Assembly (NCBI GenBank): GCA_031308135.1
Contig: JAHLJT010008756.1
Location: 79,128,130-79,192,129 of the forward strand
Direction: 5' to 3'
DNA length: 64,000 nucleotides
Source of the DNA: Acheta domesticus
Taxonomy: Eukaryota > Arthropoda > Insecta > Orthoptera > Gryllidae
Shown here: one piece after another, positions 10,041 through 21,660 of the stretch
Numbering within the stretch: position 1 is the stretch's first letter
How the letters are laid out: the number at the start of each line of letters is the position of its first letter
Made by a program: the position numbers and the translations under genes
Notes under the pieces: generated by a model
What the model was told of the DNA's origin: nothing
The model's input: the letters and a program-made list of their open reading frames with translations, nothing else
Databases searched by the model: none

Positions 10041-12639
10041 TGAAGAAACGACGTTGGAGTCCATAGTTGACGTCTCCAGTGCGATTAATATGCAACTGTT
10101 AATCCTAGGATTCATGGATCCGAGAAACTCCTACATGAATGCATATGCAAGGCTTCTGAGGCCCTGCACATTCGCTCTCGAAAAATACACATGAGATTTT
10201 TTTATTCTTAATAATTTAATTTCTTAATATTTGTATAAACGTTATCTATTAAAGTTAAACAAATTATTACATATTTAAATAACAAATAATAGGACATTAA
10301 AAGCTTAACATGCATTGACATTATGACATACGTATTGTGATATTGATGCAGTGACATTATGCATTTACGTTAATATACATTTGATTCTATTCTGCATTAA
10401 CATAATATAACCAAATTCTGAGACCTACATGTATAACTTCTGAGATTTTTTTTATTTATCAGTCATTAAAATAAAAGTTGAAAGATAGAAGAAAGATTGC
10501 ACGAAAGGTAAGCTTTCAGAAATGAAGCTGTGTCGAGGTAAAACGCAAAATACAAAAAAACGTTAGGACGTTGAAGGCCCTGTAGATGCTTATTAGGGTT
10601 AACGAATTACAAATAAAGTTAATGAGAAACACCAGGGAATATTACCGTTGCTCACCGTTCAACCTTCACACAGGGTCAAGCCTATAACACGAGGGAAGTG
10701 CTCACATCCCAGAGTGAGGCATAGTATGTAATACATCGGTGACATGAGTGAACAGGGAGGAGTGTTTGGAGAGGGTCGCCAGCAATGTACTGTGCCTACA
10801 GTAGGGGGGGATGAACATATGAAGGGCTCGCTGAGCACACATTGTACCTGCCCAACATATTAGTTGTGCACACGCAGTTGCCCTGCGGAAGAGAATCCCT
10901 GAAAAATGCCGTTCGATTTTGTTTCTAAGTTTACTATCCCATAGATTATAAAATACATTATACGCAATTAAGCTTACATATGAGTTAACAGTCCTGATTC
11001 TTTACCAAGTCGTAGTTATCCTTAACGATTAAAAACCAGCCACACGATGGACGTGGTTGCTTAGTGATTATTAAACATACTACTGAAAAAATAATATATC
11101 TGTTATGTGGATAATATTTCTGTTTACATTTGTTTCAATTTTTGTGTAGTTACATTTCGTCTTCAATTGCTTTCCAGTTCTCCTTAGGAAATGGTTAATA
11201 CCTAAAATGGTAACGAAATATTCAATTTTATCAATTAAACGTAAAAACATTCATTGAATTCTAACAACGTTGGAAAAGAAGTTTGGTAAGGTTCCAAGAG
11301 ATTAAAAAAATTGTAAAAATAAATTATAGTAAGTAACAAAACTAGTGGATAAAGAAGGATTTAATTGCACTTAAGAAAACAGACGATGGTAGCAGCAAGA
11401 TTTCATGTTTACTATGAGTGCAATAATATCCCTTTATAGGCATGTTATTGTCAATATGTTTTCAAGTAGTTCTGATACGTTCTGCTGATACGGTTAATCT
11501 ACTGTTTACCGCAATTCGCAATCTCTCTAGAAATGATCATTAGTATGAAATAAAACCTCACAAGACAACAGAACACTGAAGAGGACCTTGCAAATGAAGT
11601 CGAAATGCCTATAAAATACATATAATTTACAACATTACTGGAATCGTCGTTTTTTATTATTTGATTGACAATATGTTTTCGTTAACAATAGGAAGGAAAA
11701 TAATTTTTGTGTAGGACGTTTGGAAAGAAATATATTTCACTGGAAGGGTGTACAGAGAAAGTTTACGTCTATTCATTTACCATCTTCAAAGATATTCTTT
11801 GGTTCGTTTTACACAATATTGTTAATGACAATAGAATTGAAAATGTAAAGTGTATTTACTCGCTCAGAATTAGAATTCATGCCTGCCGTTTTGAATTGCA
11901 ATGAAAGAGGAGCCATCTTGAAATCGCTGGAGTGAAGGACTGAGTAACAGTGATCATACATCTCGGAGCATCTGGTGGCATTACGTCCTATCAATGCAGA
12001 CTCTTAAATGTTTAATCCCGTCTCGCATCTCATCATCTCATCCCCACTTACCCTTCTTCGAACATCTTCGTCCAGTATTGCTCTGCCTTGATAATCCCAA
12101 GCCAACTAATTTCCACACTTCTAGTCAAATCCCGTTTTCCTTGTCTTCGCTCGCATTCCAGCTACGTCACGCCAGTCCACATCCAAAAGCCTATCGATTC
12201 TACCAGTCTCGCCGGCATCCCGTTGCTACTCTCTATTAAAAAATATCAATGTCTTGCATGTTCTTTTAAAATCAGGTTTACTAAGAGAGAAGGAACTTGC
12301 AATGATATCTGTAGTACACTTAGAGCGTACTACAAGAAAACTACATATACTTACGAGTACATATTTTTATTTACATTGTCTTACACACAATGAAAATCGA
12401 TTCATAATTTTAAATGCCAAATAAAATAATTTCTGTCACCTTTCATCATCTCTTCCGGCTTCTTCCAACCTCTCCCCGCTTTACTCCAGGAGTATTTCTC
12501 TCAAGCACCCCATCCAGTCCCTCCATCCCCATCGTACTGTCCAATAACACCCTTCTAGCAACGCTTCGCTTCGCCGTCGCCCTGCCGCCTCATCTCTCCT
12601 CTTCCTCACCGCCACTTGCTCCCATCTGCCATTCGCACT
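10041..12639. other. AT-rich, nothing supported
   Basis: No supportable gene. Composition shifts to pyrimidine-rich on the plus strand at 12010-12240 and again from about 12440. The short S/P-rich frames there come from composition. Confidence 0.5.
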
Positions 12640-12920
12640 CTGCGTCCATCGAAGTCCGCGGACCCCTGCTACTCCGGCCGCATCCCGGGTCCACCTGCCC
12701 CGCCCCGTCCCTCCCCTCCTCTCCTCTCCCATCCCCGCCCCGCCCCGCTCCACTCCACTCCACACCGCACCCGCGGCGCCGTCGCCGGGCGCATTGTCCG
12801 CGCTGTCGGTTCAGCAGCTCGGGGCTTAATTAAACTGGACACAAGCAGCGAGCGCGCTGGCGGCGATGCGGGGGCGGCGCGTGGGTGGCACGGCGGTGGC
12901 ACGGGGGTAGCGTGGGGCGG
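12640..12920 (+). other. C-rich to G-rich skew switch
   Basis: The plus strand is C-rich up to about 12790 (cccgccccgctccactccac) and G-rich from about 12840 (gatgcgggggcggcgcg). The boundary carries the unique AT-rich word ttaattaa at 12827-12834. This is a sharp GC-skew inversion leading into the satellite. Confidence 0.6.
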
Positions 12921-14010
12921 AGCCGGGGGTGGATCAGAATGGGGGGAGGTGGGGCAGGAGAAGGGTGCACGGGATAGACCAGGGCGGCGAGGGGTGTATC
13001 AGAGCTGGGAGGGGCGGGGCTGGAGCATGGGCGGGCGGGATGGATTGAGCGGCGCGGGGCGACGCCGGGGGTGGATCAGATCGGGGACGGGCGGGGCAGG
13101 AGAAGGATTCACGGGGGTGTATCAGAGCGGGTAGGGGCGGGGCTGGAGCATAGGGGGGCGGGATGGACCGGAGCGGCGCGGGACGGCGCCGGAGGTGGAT
13201 CAGAGCGAGGAGGGGCAGGATAGGAGCATGGGTAGATGGGATGGATCGGGGCGGCGCGGGGCGCTGTGGATGGCGTGGGGTGGCACCGGTGGTGGATCAG
13301 ATCGGGGAGGGCCGGGGCAGCAGAAGGGTGCGCGGGATAGGACAGGGCGGCGCGGGGGTGTATCAGAGCGGGGAGAGGCGGGGCTGAAGCATAGGCGGGC
13401 GAGATGGACCGGGGCGGTGCGGGGCGGCGCCGGGAGTGGATCAGAGCGCGGAGGGGCGGGGTAGAAGCGTGTGTAGACGGGATGGACGGGTTGCGTGGGG
13501 GCGGCGTGGAGGCGGCGCCGGGGGTGGATCAGATCGGGCAGGGGCGGGGCAGGAGAAGGGTGGGCGGGATAGAAGAAGGCGGCGCGGGGTGTATCAGAGC
13601 GAGGAGGGGCGGGACTGGAGCATGGGCGGGCGAGATGGACCGGGGTGGCTCCGGGAGTAGATCAGAGCGGGGAGTAGCGAGATAGGGGCACGGGAGGGCG
13701 GGATGGACCGGGGTGGCGCGGGGCGCTGTGGAATGGCGTGAGGCGGCGCCGGGGGTGAATCAGATCGGGGAGGGGCGGGGCAGGAGAAGGGTGGACGGTT
13801 TCGGCCAGGGCGGCGCGGGGGTGTATCAGAGAGGGGAGATGCGGGAATGGACCGGTGAGGTGCGGGGTGGCGCCGAGGAGCAGATCAGAACGGGGGGAGG
13901 GGCGGGATAGGGGCACGGGCGGGCGGGATGGACCGGCGCGGCGCGGGGCGGTGTGGATTGGCGCGAGGCGGCGCCGGGGTGGATCACAGTGGTGAGGGGC
14001 AGGGCGGAGC
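12921..14010 (+). repeat. G-rich satellite with three-subunit higher-order period
   Basis: The marker gtNNatcaga recurs at 12929, 12994, 13071, 13117, 13195, 13292, 13358, 13436, 13524, 13589, 13657, 13755, 13820, 13880 and 13979. From 13071 the subtypes gtggatcagaTc, gtgtatcagagc and gtggatcagagc alternate, giving a full period of 221-232 bp (13071 to 13292 to 13524 to 13755 to 13979) made of three related subunits of about 65, 75 and 90 bp. Units carry gggcggggcaggagaagg and gcatgggcgggcgggatgga. Runs of G on one strand make quadruplex or R-loop formation plausible. All long frames here (both strands) are compositional. Confidence 0.88.
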
Positions 14011-14340
14011 ACGGCGCGTGGGATGGCCCGGGGAGGCGGGGGGATGGTGCCTGGACTGAATCCGCATGGGGCGGTTTGCGGTGGAGGAGAGCCGGATGGT
14101 TCGGTGCGGGGCGGCGCGCGTGCGATGGCAAGAGAGGATCGGAGCGCGGTACGGAGACAGGGAGGGGTGGGTTAAGATTGCTGGAGGGTTGTAGAGAGTT
14201 GTGAGGTAAAGTGGTTAGCCAGGAGGAGAGGCGGGGGGCAGGCGATGGTCCTGGGGCGAAAGTGATTCGCTCATCGCGGGTGTAACATAGGAGGATGGCA
14301 GAGCAAGGCGAGGCGGTTTGAGCTGTCCCGTTGGTTCTTC
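14011..14340 (+). repeat. Degenerate edge of the G-rich satellite
   Basis: This stretch stays G-rich with gggcggcgcg words but the gtNNatcaga marker is lost, so it looks like a decayed edge. Confidence 0.5.
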
Positions 14341-16400
14341 CCCAGTGCTGCACAAAGCTTCAATAGTTTCCGATTTTCATATTTCTACAGTGTCCATTTC
14401 ATAGTCTGTCTCTTGGTCATATATTATGTTTAAAACTTTATTTATATTCTTACATTCGCTAATATTCCTAACACTTCGATTTATTTTACTTATGTGCCTA
14501 TTTTGATAATTAATACTAAATTACATCATTTCATATCTATGATTTGTGTCAATTTTGTGACCCACACAATATGTACTGAAATATGTTTAGAAAATAACAT
14601 ATTTTTACTAGCTCAAACTAAAATCGTTCTTCTGCAGAATTGAATTTTTAGATGTGTCACATTTCTTGGGCACAAACATGTGTCTAATTCTGTTGGATAT
14701 CAGGCATTGTTGTGTATCTTTTGACTATTTCCTATACTCTAAAATGTCCAGTCACGTTTTCAATAAGTTTAATGGATTACCATATTCAGTAAAGCCATAT
14801 CTCGAATCCAAACCACGACGAGAATTGAATGTTACAATTCGCGCCCCTTCCAAGGAGAGAGAGAAATGACATAGGCTGAAGTGAGATGGCGAGAGGAAGG
14901 GGATATGTCATTGGTCGCATTGATCGGTTACCGTCCCCGCCCATAATCCCTCACGGGAACCGGCTGAAGCAATCTCATAGCAGTGACTGAAGACCGTTCC
15001 TCGAATCATGGCTAAGACGAAGTGAGGATGACAATGAATTCCACCTAGAAAGCTTAGTCGATTGAAAGCAAAGAGCAATTGCGTTTGGTTCTATGAAATG
15101 ATAACTACATCTTCTAGGAGCCGATAACTTACAGCCACGCCCACCTGACTCGGGGCGTGGGGCAAATATTGATTAGTGGTTTTTTGCAAGGCAGGTCTGT
15201 CCAATGCCTGAAAAAGTGAGCTTCCCGCATTAAGTTCAATAGTTTAAGGACATCATTATATTTTCGTTTTTTTCCATTCACGTCTCTACTAGAGAGTATT
15301 AGGGTTTTAAAAGTGGTAGAGGAAAAGGCGAATATTTTTCGAAAAAAAACTGGTTTTGGGGGCCCCAATATTAAAAAAGTGAAATTCTCTTGGTCCTGTT
15401 CATAGTAAATTATTGTCATATGCTTAATGAGTCAGAAACCACAAATTGGGATTCTTGATTCCTAGGAATGCAAACTGTTCCTCAATATAAGATACTTGAA
15501 TAATGTCAAGTACACATGTATGTAATTTTAAACGTTAGTAAATTTTGCGAAATTTTGATTTGTTTTGTAATCACCCCATTAGCAATCCATTACATTATTT
15601 AAACTCAAATCCTTTCAACACATCATCAGTAGATGGCGTAGGGAACCGGTGTTGAACTAGTGACTCGTAGCGCTTAGATTCTGAAATTCAACTTGGGTAT
15701 TGTTTTTCTTTACATTTTTTTGAATTATTAGTGATTTCAGACGAGTCAACTGCTAAGATCATTAGTTCCATCGCTCATCTTATATTAAATGCCGATATCA
15801 AAAGAGATGCATATTAGGACATTCCAATACAGTTGAAAATAACAATAAACCTCAATTTTACGACTGAAAAGACGAGGTGACTTCAACACTTCTCTTTCCT
15901 GTACTATTTTATAGTGAGGAAAAGTAAAAGTGTTTGTAAAAATATTGTGCAAATCTTATCACCTATTAATTATATAGATAAATATTTAAATTTGGAACTA
16001 CATTACGTTCTAGTATTATTATCGTAGTGAAATAAAAACATAACGCTCCGACGGATAAATATTTCATGAATAATTCTATATGTATTACAAAAATAAGCTC
16101 TACAATAAGAGAGAGAGGAGTGTGAAGACCGTGAATTCTAGGGATGAGGCCACTATGTCGATGTTCTAAATATAGATTCATTTAACATCGATTTATTGAA
16201 TCCGTTGCTTTTTGAATCAATGTTTAGTGTTTGATGTTTCTTCGCGATTTTATATATTTCTTTCAATCAAAAAAGTAGAATAACAAAAACGATAATAATT
16301 ATCAGACGTTCTTTGATAGAACAATCTTCAGACCGAAGTGACCAAGAGTGAAAAATGGGTTAGTTGAAATTTTGTGGATAAATTTAGGGTATTATTTTTA
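14341..16400. other. AT-rich, nothing supported
   Basis: No convincing gene or repeat. The 96-codon minus-strand frame at 15129-15419 has no recognisable domain and ordinary AT-rich composition. Confidence 0.45.
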
Positions 16401-16715
16401 TACTAGCGTACCCGTGCGAGAACAAAATTTTAGTTTTTAAGGCTCTACAACGTTTCGTTTAGACGTTATTTAACGATAGGGATTTAAAAAATTCTAACGT
16501 GCGTTGCGAGTTGCATTTTACTTTAATATTTAGAAGCTTATTTAAAACTAATCCTTCATATTTTTAAAGTCAAAGTGCAGTTCGTCACGTCTCCGTGAAA
16601 TTCTCTTTCTTTAGAGACCTCATTAATAAATATTTGTTGCTTGGGAGAGCCGCAAAGGGAAGGTACACTACTGAAATAATGTAGAAGACGATTATCCAAT
16701 CCGATAACAAAAGTT
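16401..16715 (+). repeat. Dispersed family B, internally deleted copy
   Basis: It starts with the family word tactagcgtacccgtgcgag (also at 28391; truncated at 29385). It then jumps to the family's 3' section, matching 30130-30385: ttttaaggctcta-aacg, aaagtcaaagtg, ccgtgaaattctctttcttt, ggttgc-tg-gagagcc and actactgaaataat. Relative to 29385-30385 about 700 bp is missing between start motif and 3' section. Confidence 0.72.
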
Positions 16716-16734
16716 ATATTTATTGTTGTGATTG

Positions 16735-16973
16735 TTTTGTGTGTTTGTTTTATCAGCGAAATCTCAATTATAAATTAACTAACACGATTACCGTAAACTG
16801 AAATCGCCTCCTCTCATGTGAACTCTGATGTTCGAAGTTACTAAAGTAGTTTTAAAAACATCGATCTCAAAAACAACGGTAGTTTTGGGTCAATGCATTT
16901 TGAAGACAGACTTTCAAAATTTGAACATCAATGATTTGAAACATCGATGTTTTGCTGCCGATGTTGCATCCTC
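16735..16973 (+). mobile_element. hAT-like right-end fragment
   Basis: It shares aaatctcaattataaattaa, then acatcgatgtttt words, with 51330-51510, the right end of the hAT-like element described below. It ends gatgttgcatcctc, whose reverse complement (GAGGATGCAACATC) resembles that element's TAGGGATGTTACATC terminus. No left end or target duplication was found, so it is a fragment. Confidence 0.55.
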
Positions 16974-18229
16974 AGTCAGTAGGAGGATGGCGACCGTGAT
17001 CCTTCCTGGACTACGTCCGAGGCTCCCTCGTAGCCCAGTGAAACGCTCGAACTCTATTATTTCCATTCTCACTTCTTATTCCGAGGGACACAGTTAGGCA
17101 CAGAAGAACAAGGAAGTTCAACTTCTCTCCACTTCGCATAAAATTCGGCCTCCCCCTTTACGGCCAGAAGATAGACAGAATGAGAGAGAGAGAGAGAGAC
17201 ATGAACATGGTACATTTGAAATAGGGAGCCAAGAACAAGAATGATTAGACAATAGGGGGAAACAAAACAAGGATGCGACTGAGTACGAAACAAGAGGTGC
17301 AACAGAATGGCACGGACTTTCCCGTATTTGTTTTCTATTTCCTTGGGTCTGGGCTAGCTATTCGAAATTGCCACATACTCTTGCCAGCAGCCATCTATCG
17401 CCGCCCAAAGTACGTTTTTTTTTGCCATTTTCTTAATTTTAAGGTTTCTTCATGGTAGAACGGAAATACTATATTAAGACTATTAAAGAACACTAAAACT
17501 TCGTTCTAAAAAGGCAACTTTCTTTTAAAAATTTGAGCCCGTTTTTAAGAAAATGAAGTTTAAGTGCTACTAAAAATTCGAAATTTGAAGCTCTTTTTCA
17601 CAGAACAATTTTTAAGTTTTTTGAAACTTCATTTGAAGTAATTTGAAGCACATACACTCACAAATACAATAATGTTTACAAATTGTTGGAATTGTGCATA
17701 ATAAAGAGTGAGAGATTTAAAAAATATACATTTGTGTAATTTTTGAAATAACAAAAAAATACACTATATTGAACTTTACGTCATATAAAGAGTGAAATTA
17801 GCACTACCCGTTCCATATGTTTGAAGAAAATATTTTGAGCTATTTTTTGAGGAAAATGGCGTTTGAAAGTTTCTGAAATTCTTAAGTTCGAGCTAGTTTT
17901 CACAGAAAACGGTTGAGTTTTCGAGAAACGTACTTGACACTATTTAAAGCACATGTACTCATTAATATAATGTCAACAAATCTCCGCTAATGTAAATATT
18001 AACGACGTGAAATACAAATTCCATATTTGTAATTTTTGAACAAATAAAAGAATAGAGCAACATGGCGTTTATATCATCTTACAGACTACATTTATCACTA
18101 TCTCCACCAAAAGTTTAAAGAAAAAAGATTTGAGCCGTTTTTGAGAAAATATGTTGTTTTTGTAATTTTTTAAAAAATGCTCACATTACATGCAATATTG
18201 CGCAAAAAACTACCAAAATTTTCAAAGAA
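16974..18229. other. AT-rich, possible degraded family A sequence
   Basis: It contains a short (GA)n run near 17183. From about 17550 there are repeated ttttgagNNNttttttgagaaaat words similar to the 5' part of family A, too decayed for firm alignment. No gene is supported. Confidence 0.4.
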
Positions 18230-18765
18230 ATGTACATGAACTTAATTAAAGAATTATCCTTGGAAAATAAATTTTATTTGAAGGAAAAGTTCTATCTTCA
18301 ATTTTGTAGTTGTTAGAAGACGCCGACAAAAATTCAAACTTTTGCAATTTTTCAAAATTCAGAAATTTCAACCAACATGAGGCCTGCGCCATTCTCTTAA
18401 ATCACCTTCGGACTATCCAACAACAAAATTTAGTTAAAATTGTTGGCTCCATTTTTTGAAATTTTGGAAATGTCCCAAAGGCTTCATGTAAAGTACCCCC
18501 AAAATGAAAATATCGGTTTTGAAATTCAAGGAGCCACGAGATCAGTCAGATCGATTACGAAATATCAATTTTGGACAAAATCAGCTGAACAGTTTAGTCG
18601 CTAGCGTTGTTCACAGTCAGACAGACAAACGGACAGAAGGCCGGATAGACGGACAGACAGACGGACAGACGTTTTGCTTTCAACTGATTTTTCGGTATCA
18701 AGGACTTACTGAATAGGAATTCTGGCTGCACCATGTGTTAGGGAATTTTGTTTCTTAATTTATAC
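18230..18765 (+). repeat. Dispersed family A, copy 2
   Basis: The best-preserved copy. It has agaagacgccgacaaaaatt, tttgcaatttttcaaaattc, an aaNatgaggcctgcgccatt block and atcaattttggacaaaatca. A tandem gacggacagac run (18612-18672) follows, then a fixed tail (gatttttcggtatcaagg...caccatgtgtta) that recurs in copies 3 and 4. The 70-codon frame 18504-18716 reads through the gacg run (TDKRTEGRIDGQTDGQT) and is not a gene. Confidence 0.72.
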
Positions 18766-20465
18766 AACTGGATGTATCCACGTTTTCGTTATCAGGACCC
18801 GGTAATGAACTTTTTTGGCCGAAAATCCGCCGCTTTTTCGCGCAGCATTACATAACTTTCCCTATATTATACGTACGTATAGTATATGGGAAAATAAAAA
18901 TGAGATGTTCATCACTTACGTTTACTTTGTGGAAGACAATTTACAGTATATTATGTTTTAAGAGGAAATTAATTAATTACCCGGCATTTTTTTAGACTCG
19001 AAGGATGTGATTTTTAGTCGCTAATTAAATTAGCAAAATTATTGAATTAACAAACTAAATTTTATTGTACATTATTAATCAAACTGAATAGTATCGGTGT
19101 CCCTCATGATCGTGTAATTAATAACGATAGATTATGCATCGTTTTCAATAATTATACCAGCGTCATTGTTAGTTTTCCACTCAATTTTGTGTATTGATTA
19201 GTAATTCGCCAAGGGAATAGTTTTCCTTGTCCGGAGATATGTTTTTTCTTCGATTAACTTTTTGCCTTTTTAATTAATTACTAGTTACTTTAGTCCTTCT
19301 AATGATATTTTGTTAATTTCATAGTTCATTTGAATTTTGCTCATAATTGAGGAATTATAAGTTAATACATATTTCAGTTTCATTTTCATAAATTTCTTCT
19401 TTGAAACAAATGTTTTGAATGTTAGAAACAAACGTTAGTGACATACATAAATATGTGACGACAGTCCTAATTACATGAAATTTTATTCTCAAATTTTAAA
19501 AGAAAATAAATGAACATAAAAATCTATTCATCTTAATTATTAATGTTGAAGTTTAAAATTGACATTTTCAAACTCTTTGAAAGTCATCCTTTAAGATCTG
19601 TAAGAATAATACAAAAATAACATTCATAACGAAACGAAAGTCAAAACCCTTCATTACATGAGAATTTTTTCTACATACTTCTGCATTTAATAACCATTAT
19701 TTATAATACAAAGTATTTAAAGTAAGTTTTAGAATAAAAATGAATTATTCTAAGAAGTAATGAAAGAATGTAAGAATTTATTATATAAATGTACATTTTT
19801 TCGACGTAACTTTCGATGCGTAGACGTAATTCCTTTCAAATCACAGTAACTGAAACGGACGTTTTTGTCACAATCTCTCGACTGAGGAATATTTGGTGGG
19901 TATGAAAGCCTCGAGCCGCAAATTTCTACCCAAGAGAGGCGGCTCACTGCACATTGAACAAAAGAGCAGAAGCTCTGCCTGAATCGCACGGCTTTAGTTG
20001 CTGGGAGACACTGCGAAATTCATGTAGATGCTTCTCCCATCACAGATGGCTGTTTCGAAAAAAAAAATACAATGGTATGCTCAGTTGCATTTCGGATTTT
20101 GGTACTGTTGCGTCGATTTCTGAACCAGGGACGTTAGGATTGGAACCATTTACATAATTTATATTGGTATACTAAAAAAACAAATATCATGATTCAAGAA
20201 TGCGTCAAAACAAAGGGACAAGCATCAACTAAGTTGTTTGACGATTTTCTTGGCGCGTCAACTGCCAAGTCATACGTCCCGTAAGTGGAATGCATGTTTT
20301 ATGAGGGGAGTAACATATTCCTTCCCCTCTGGAACGTGAGATTTGGTGCCGACTAACACGTCAACTTAAGGGAATTTTCCTCCTCCGTGTCTCCCCTCCG
20401 AGTGGTACTGCCCCAGCCGGGAAAAATGCAAGCTACAGATTTGTTTCTCGATTGACTGATCGTGT
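18766..20465. other. AT-rich, nothing supported
   Basis: Long AT-rich stretch. A slightly GC-richer segment at 19810-20060 shows no recognisable element. Confidence 0.5.
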
Positions 20466-20797
20466 GTGATTCCGGACGTGTCATCTACTAGGGTTATTAG
20501 CCACGTAGGTGTACTGCATATATTTGCCCGGGATGTGGCGGTGGTCTTCTCCTTCTGGATGGCGAGATCCGGGGCTGAACTACCGTCCTCTAGCGGGGTT
20601 TCCCCAACCAGGTACCTCGCACCAGTGGGGCACCGCCCCAACCGGGACAAACACTAAGCTCCCTAGCGGTCTCCCGGCATGTGGGGCAGTGTAGTGATGT
20701 TAGTGTAAGGAGAGTGGATAGGACAAGGAAGAGGTAGGAAAGATAGCGCACGGCCGTTTGTTAAGGTACTCCGGCATTCGTCTCGTGATGATAGGAG
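20466..20797 (+). repeat. Dispersed family C, 5' part of split copy
   Basis: It matches 56305-56600: gacgtgtcatctactagggt, a ggtggtcttctcc block, gatggcgag, an accaggtacctcgcacca block, ggtctcccggcatgtggggc, agtgtag, then ggataggacaaggaagagg and ggaaagat-gcgcacgg. The copy breaks at 20797 and resumes at 21447, split by the solo LTR. It is non-coding. Similar copies lie at 34225, 53470 (reverse), 54300 (reverse), 55860 and 56305. Confidence 0.75.
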
Positions 20798-21446
20798 TGT
20801 GACGAACTGAAGTAAATGACACAGACAACTGCTTTGAAGATAAAAATATTTACATTTATTTACAAAATAATATAAGTAAAAAATATACAAATACTAATTA
20901 AACCCCGGCATTTTTTTTCTTCACCTTAGCCGCAAAAACCCCGCGATCGGGCCTACAGCCCAGTGCCACTGCCCTAAAGCAGGTAACAACGAGTGATGCG
21001 ATGCTATCGCACGTTTAAGTCCCCGGTCCACCGTTCCTACATGCCCTGGCGCCAAACCGGTCTCCGCCCCGGAAACAACGTGATGGAGTGCACTGGAGAT
21101 CCCACTCACTCCTTCGACTCACACGGAGCTCTGCGAATATCCGCGAGAGCAGACAGCACTGCGTTTATATACACCCACGTCTCCCCACCCGGCGCCATGC
21201 TGTCGGCGTTCCTAGGCTCTATGGCTAGCCAATTCCATGGGTCTTACACCATCGTCCCAGACTCGCCACAAACCTTCAACAGTTTATTCTTGCGAGGGGT
21301 TTTCCTGACTCGGACACCTGGCGTCCTTTTATTTTTATCTCAGTTGCACACTCCGGCGCCGCCTCTACGACGCCAGGTATGCCTCTCACCCCCTTCCACG
21401 ACAGCTTCCGACTCAGGCATGCCGACCGCTTGAAATCGTGGCCACA
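20798..21446 (-). mobile_element. Solo LTR, 649 bp
   Basis: It begins TGTGACGAAC and ends CGTGGCCACA, so it has the TG...CA ends and a short imperfect inverted repeat of an LTR. It is flanked by the 4-bp duplication GGAG (20794-20797 and 21447-21450). On the minus strand a TATATAAA box lies at 21164-21171 and an AATAAA signal at 20855-20860, in the right order for U3, R and U5. The family C copy at 56305-56960 provides the empty site (gatcggag followed by taaccacgg at about 56790), which confirms the junctions. No internal retroelement sequence remains, so it arose by LTR-LTR recombination. Confidence 0.85.
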
Positions 21447-21660
21447 GGAGAAGCCATGGAAAATTACTGATCGGAGTAGCCAGCCGCTAGAATTCTTCTC
21501 CAGATAGCGACTGAATTCGACCTAGCTAAAAAGAGAGTGTCGAAAGTCCTGCCATTGTCGGGACTTTAATGTAGGTGATCTTAGTCAGAGGGACTTCAAT
21601 AACATCAGTTGATGCCCTGAGCCACCTCTCCTGGTTTGTCTCTCGACTTTTGTGTTAATG
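21447..21660 (+). repeat. Dispersed family C, 3' part of split copy
   Basis: It continues the copy begun at 20466: gaagccatggaaaa, gctagaattcttctccag, agcgactgaattcNacc, gtcgaaagtcctg and the gatgccctgagccacct tail. These match 56790-56975. Confidence 0.75.

Noticed and set aside
12616..14353. Many overlapping frames of 75-175 codons on both strands
   Set aside because: They fall in the G-rich satellite; frames overlap in every register and contain only G, R, D and W or P, A and H repeats.
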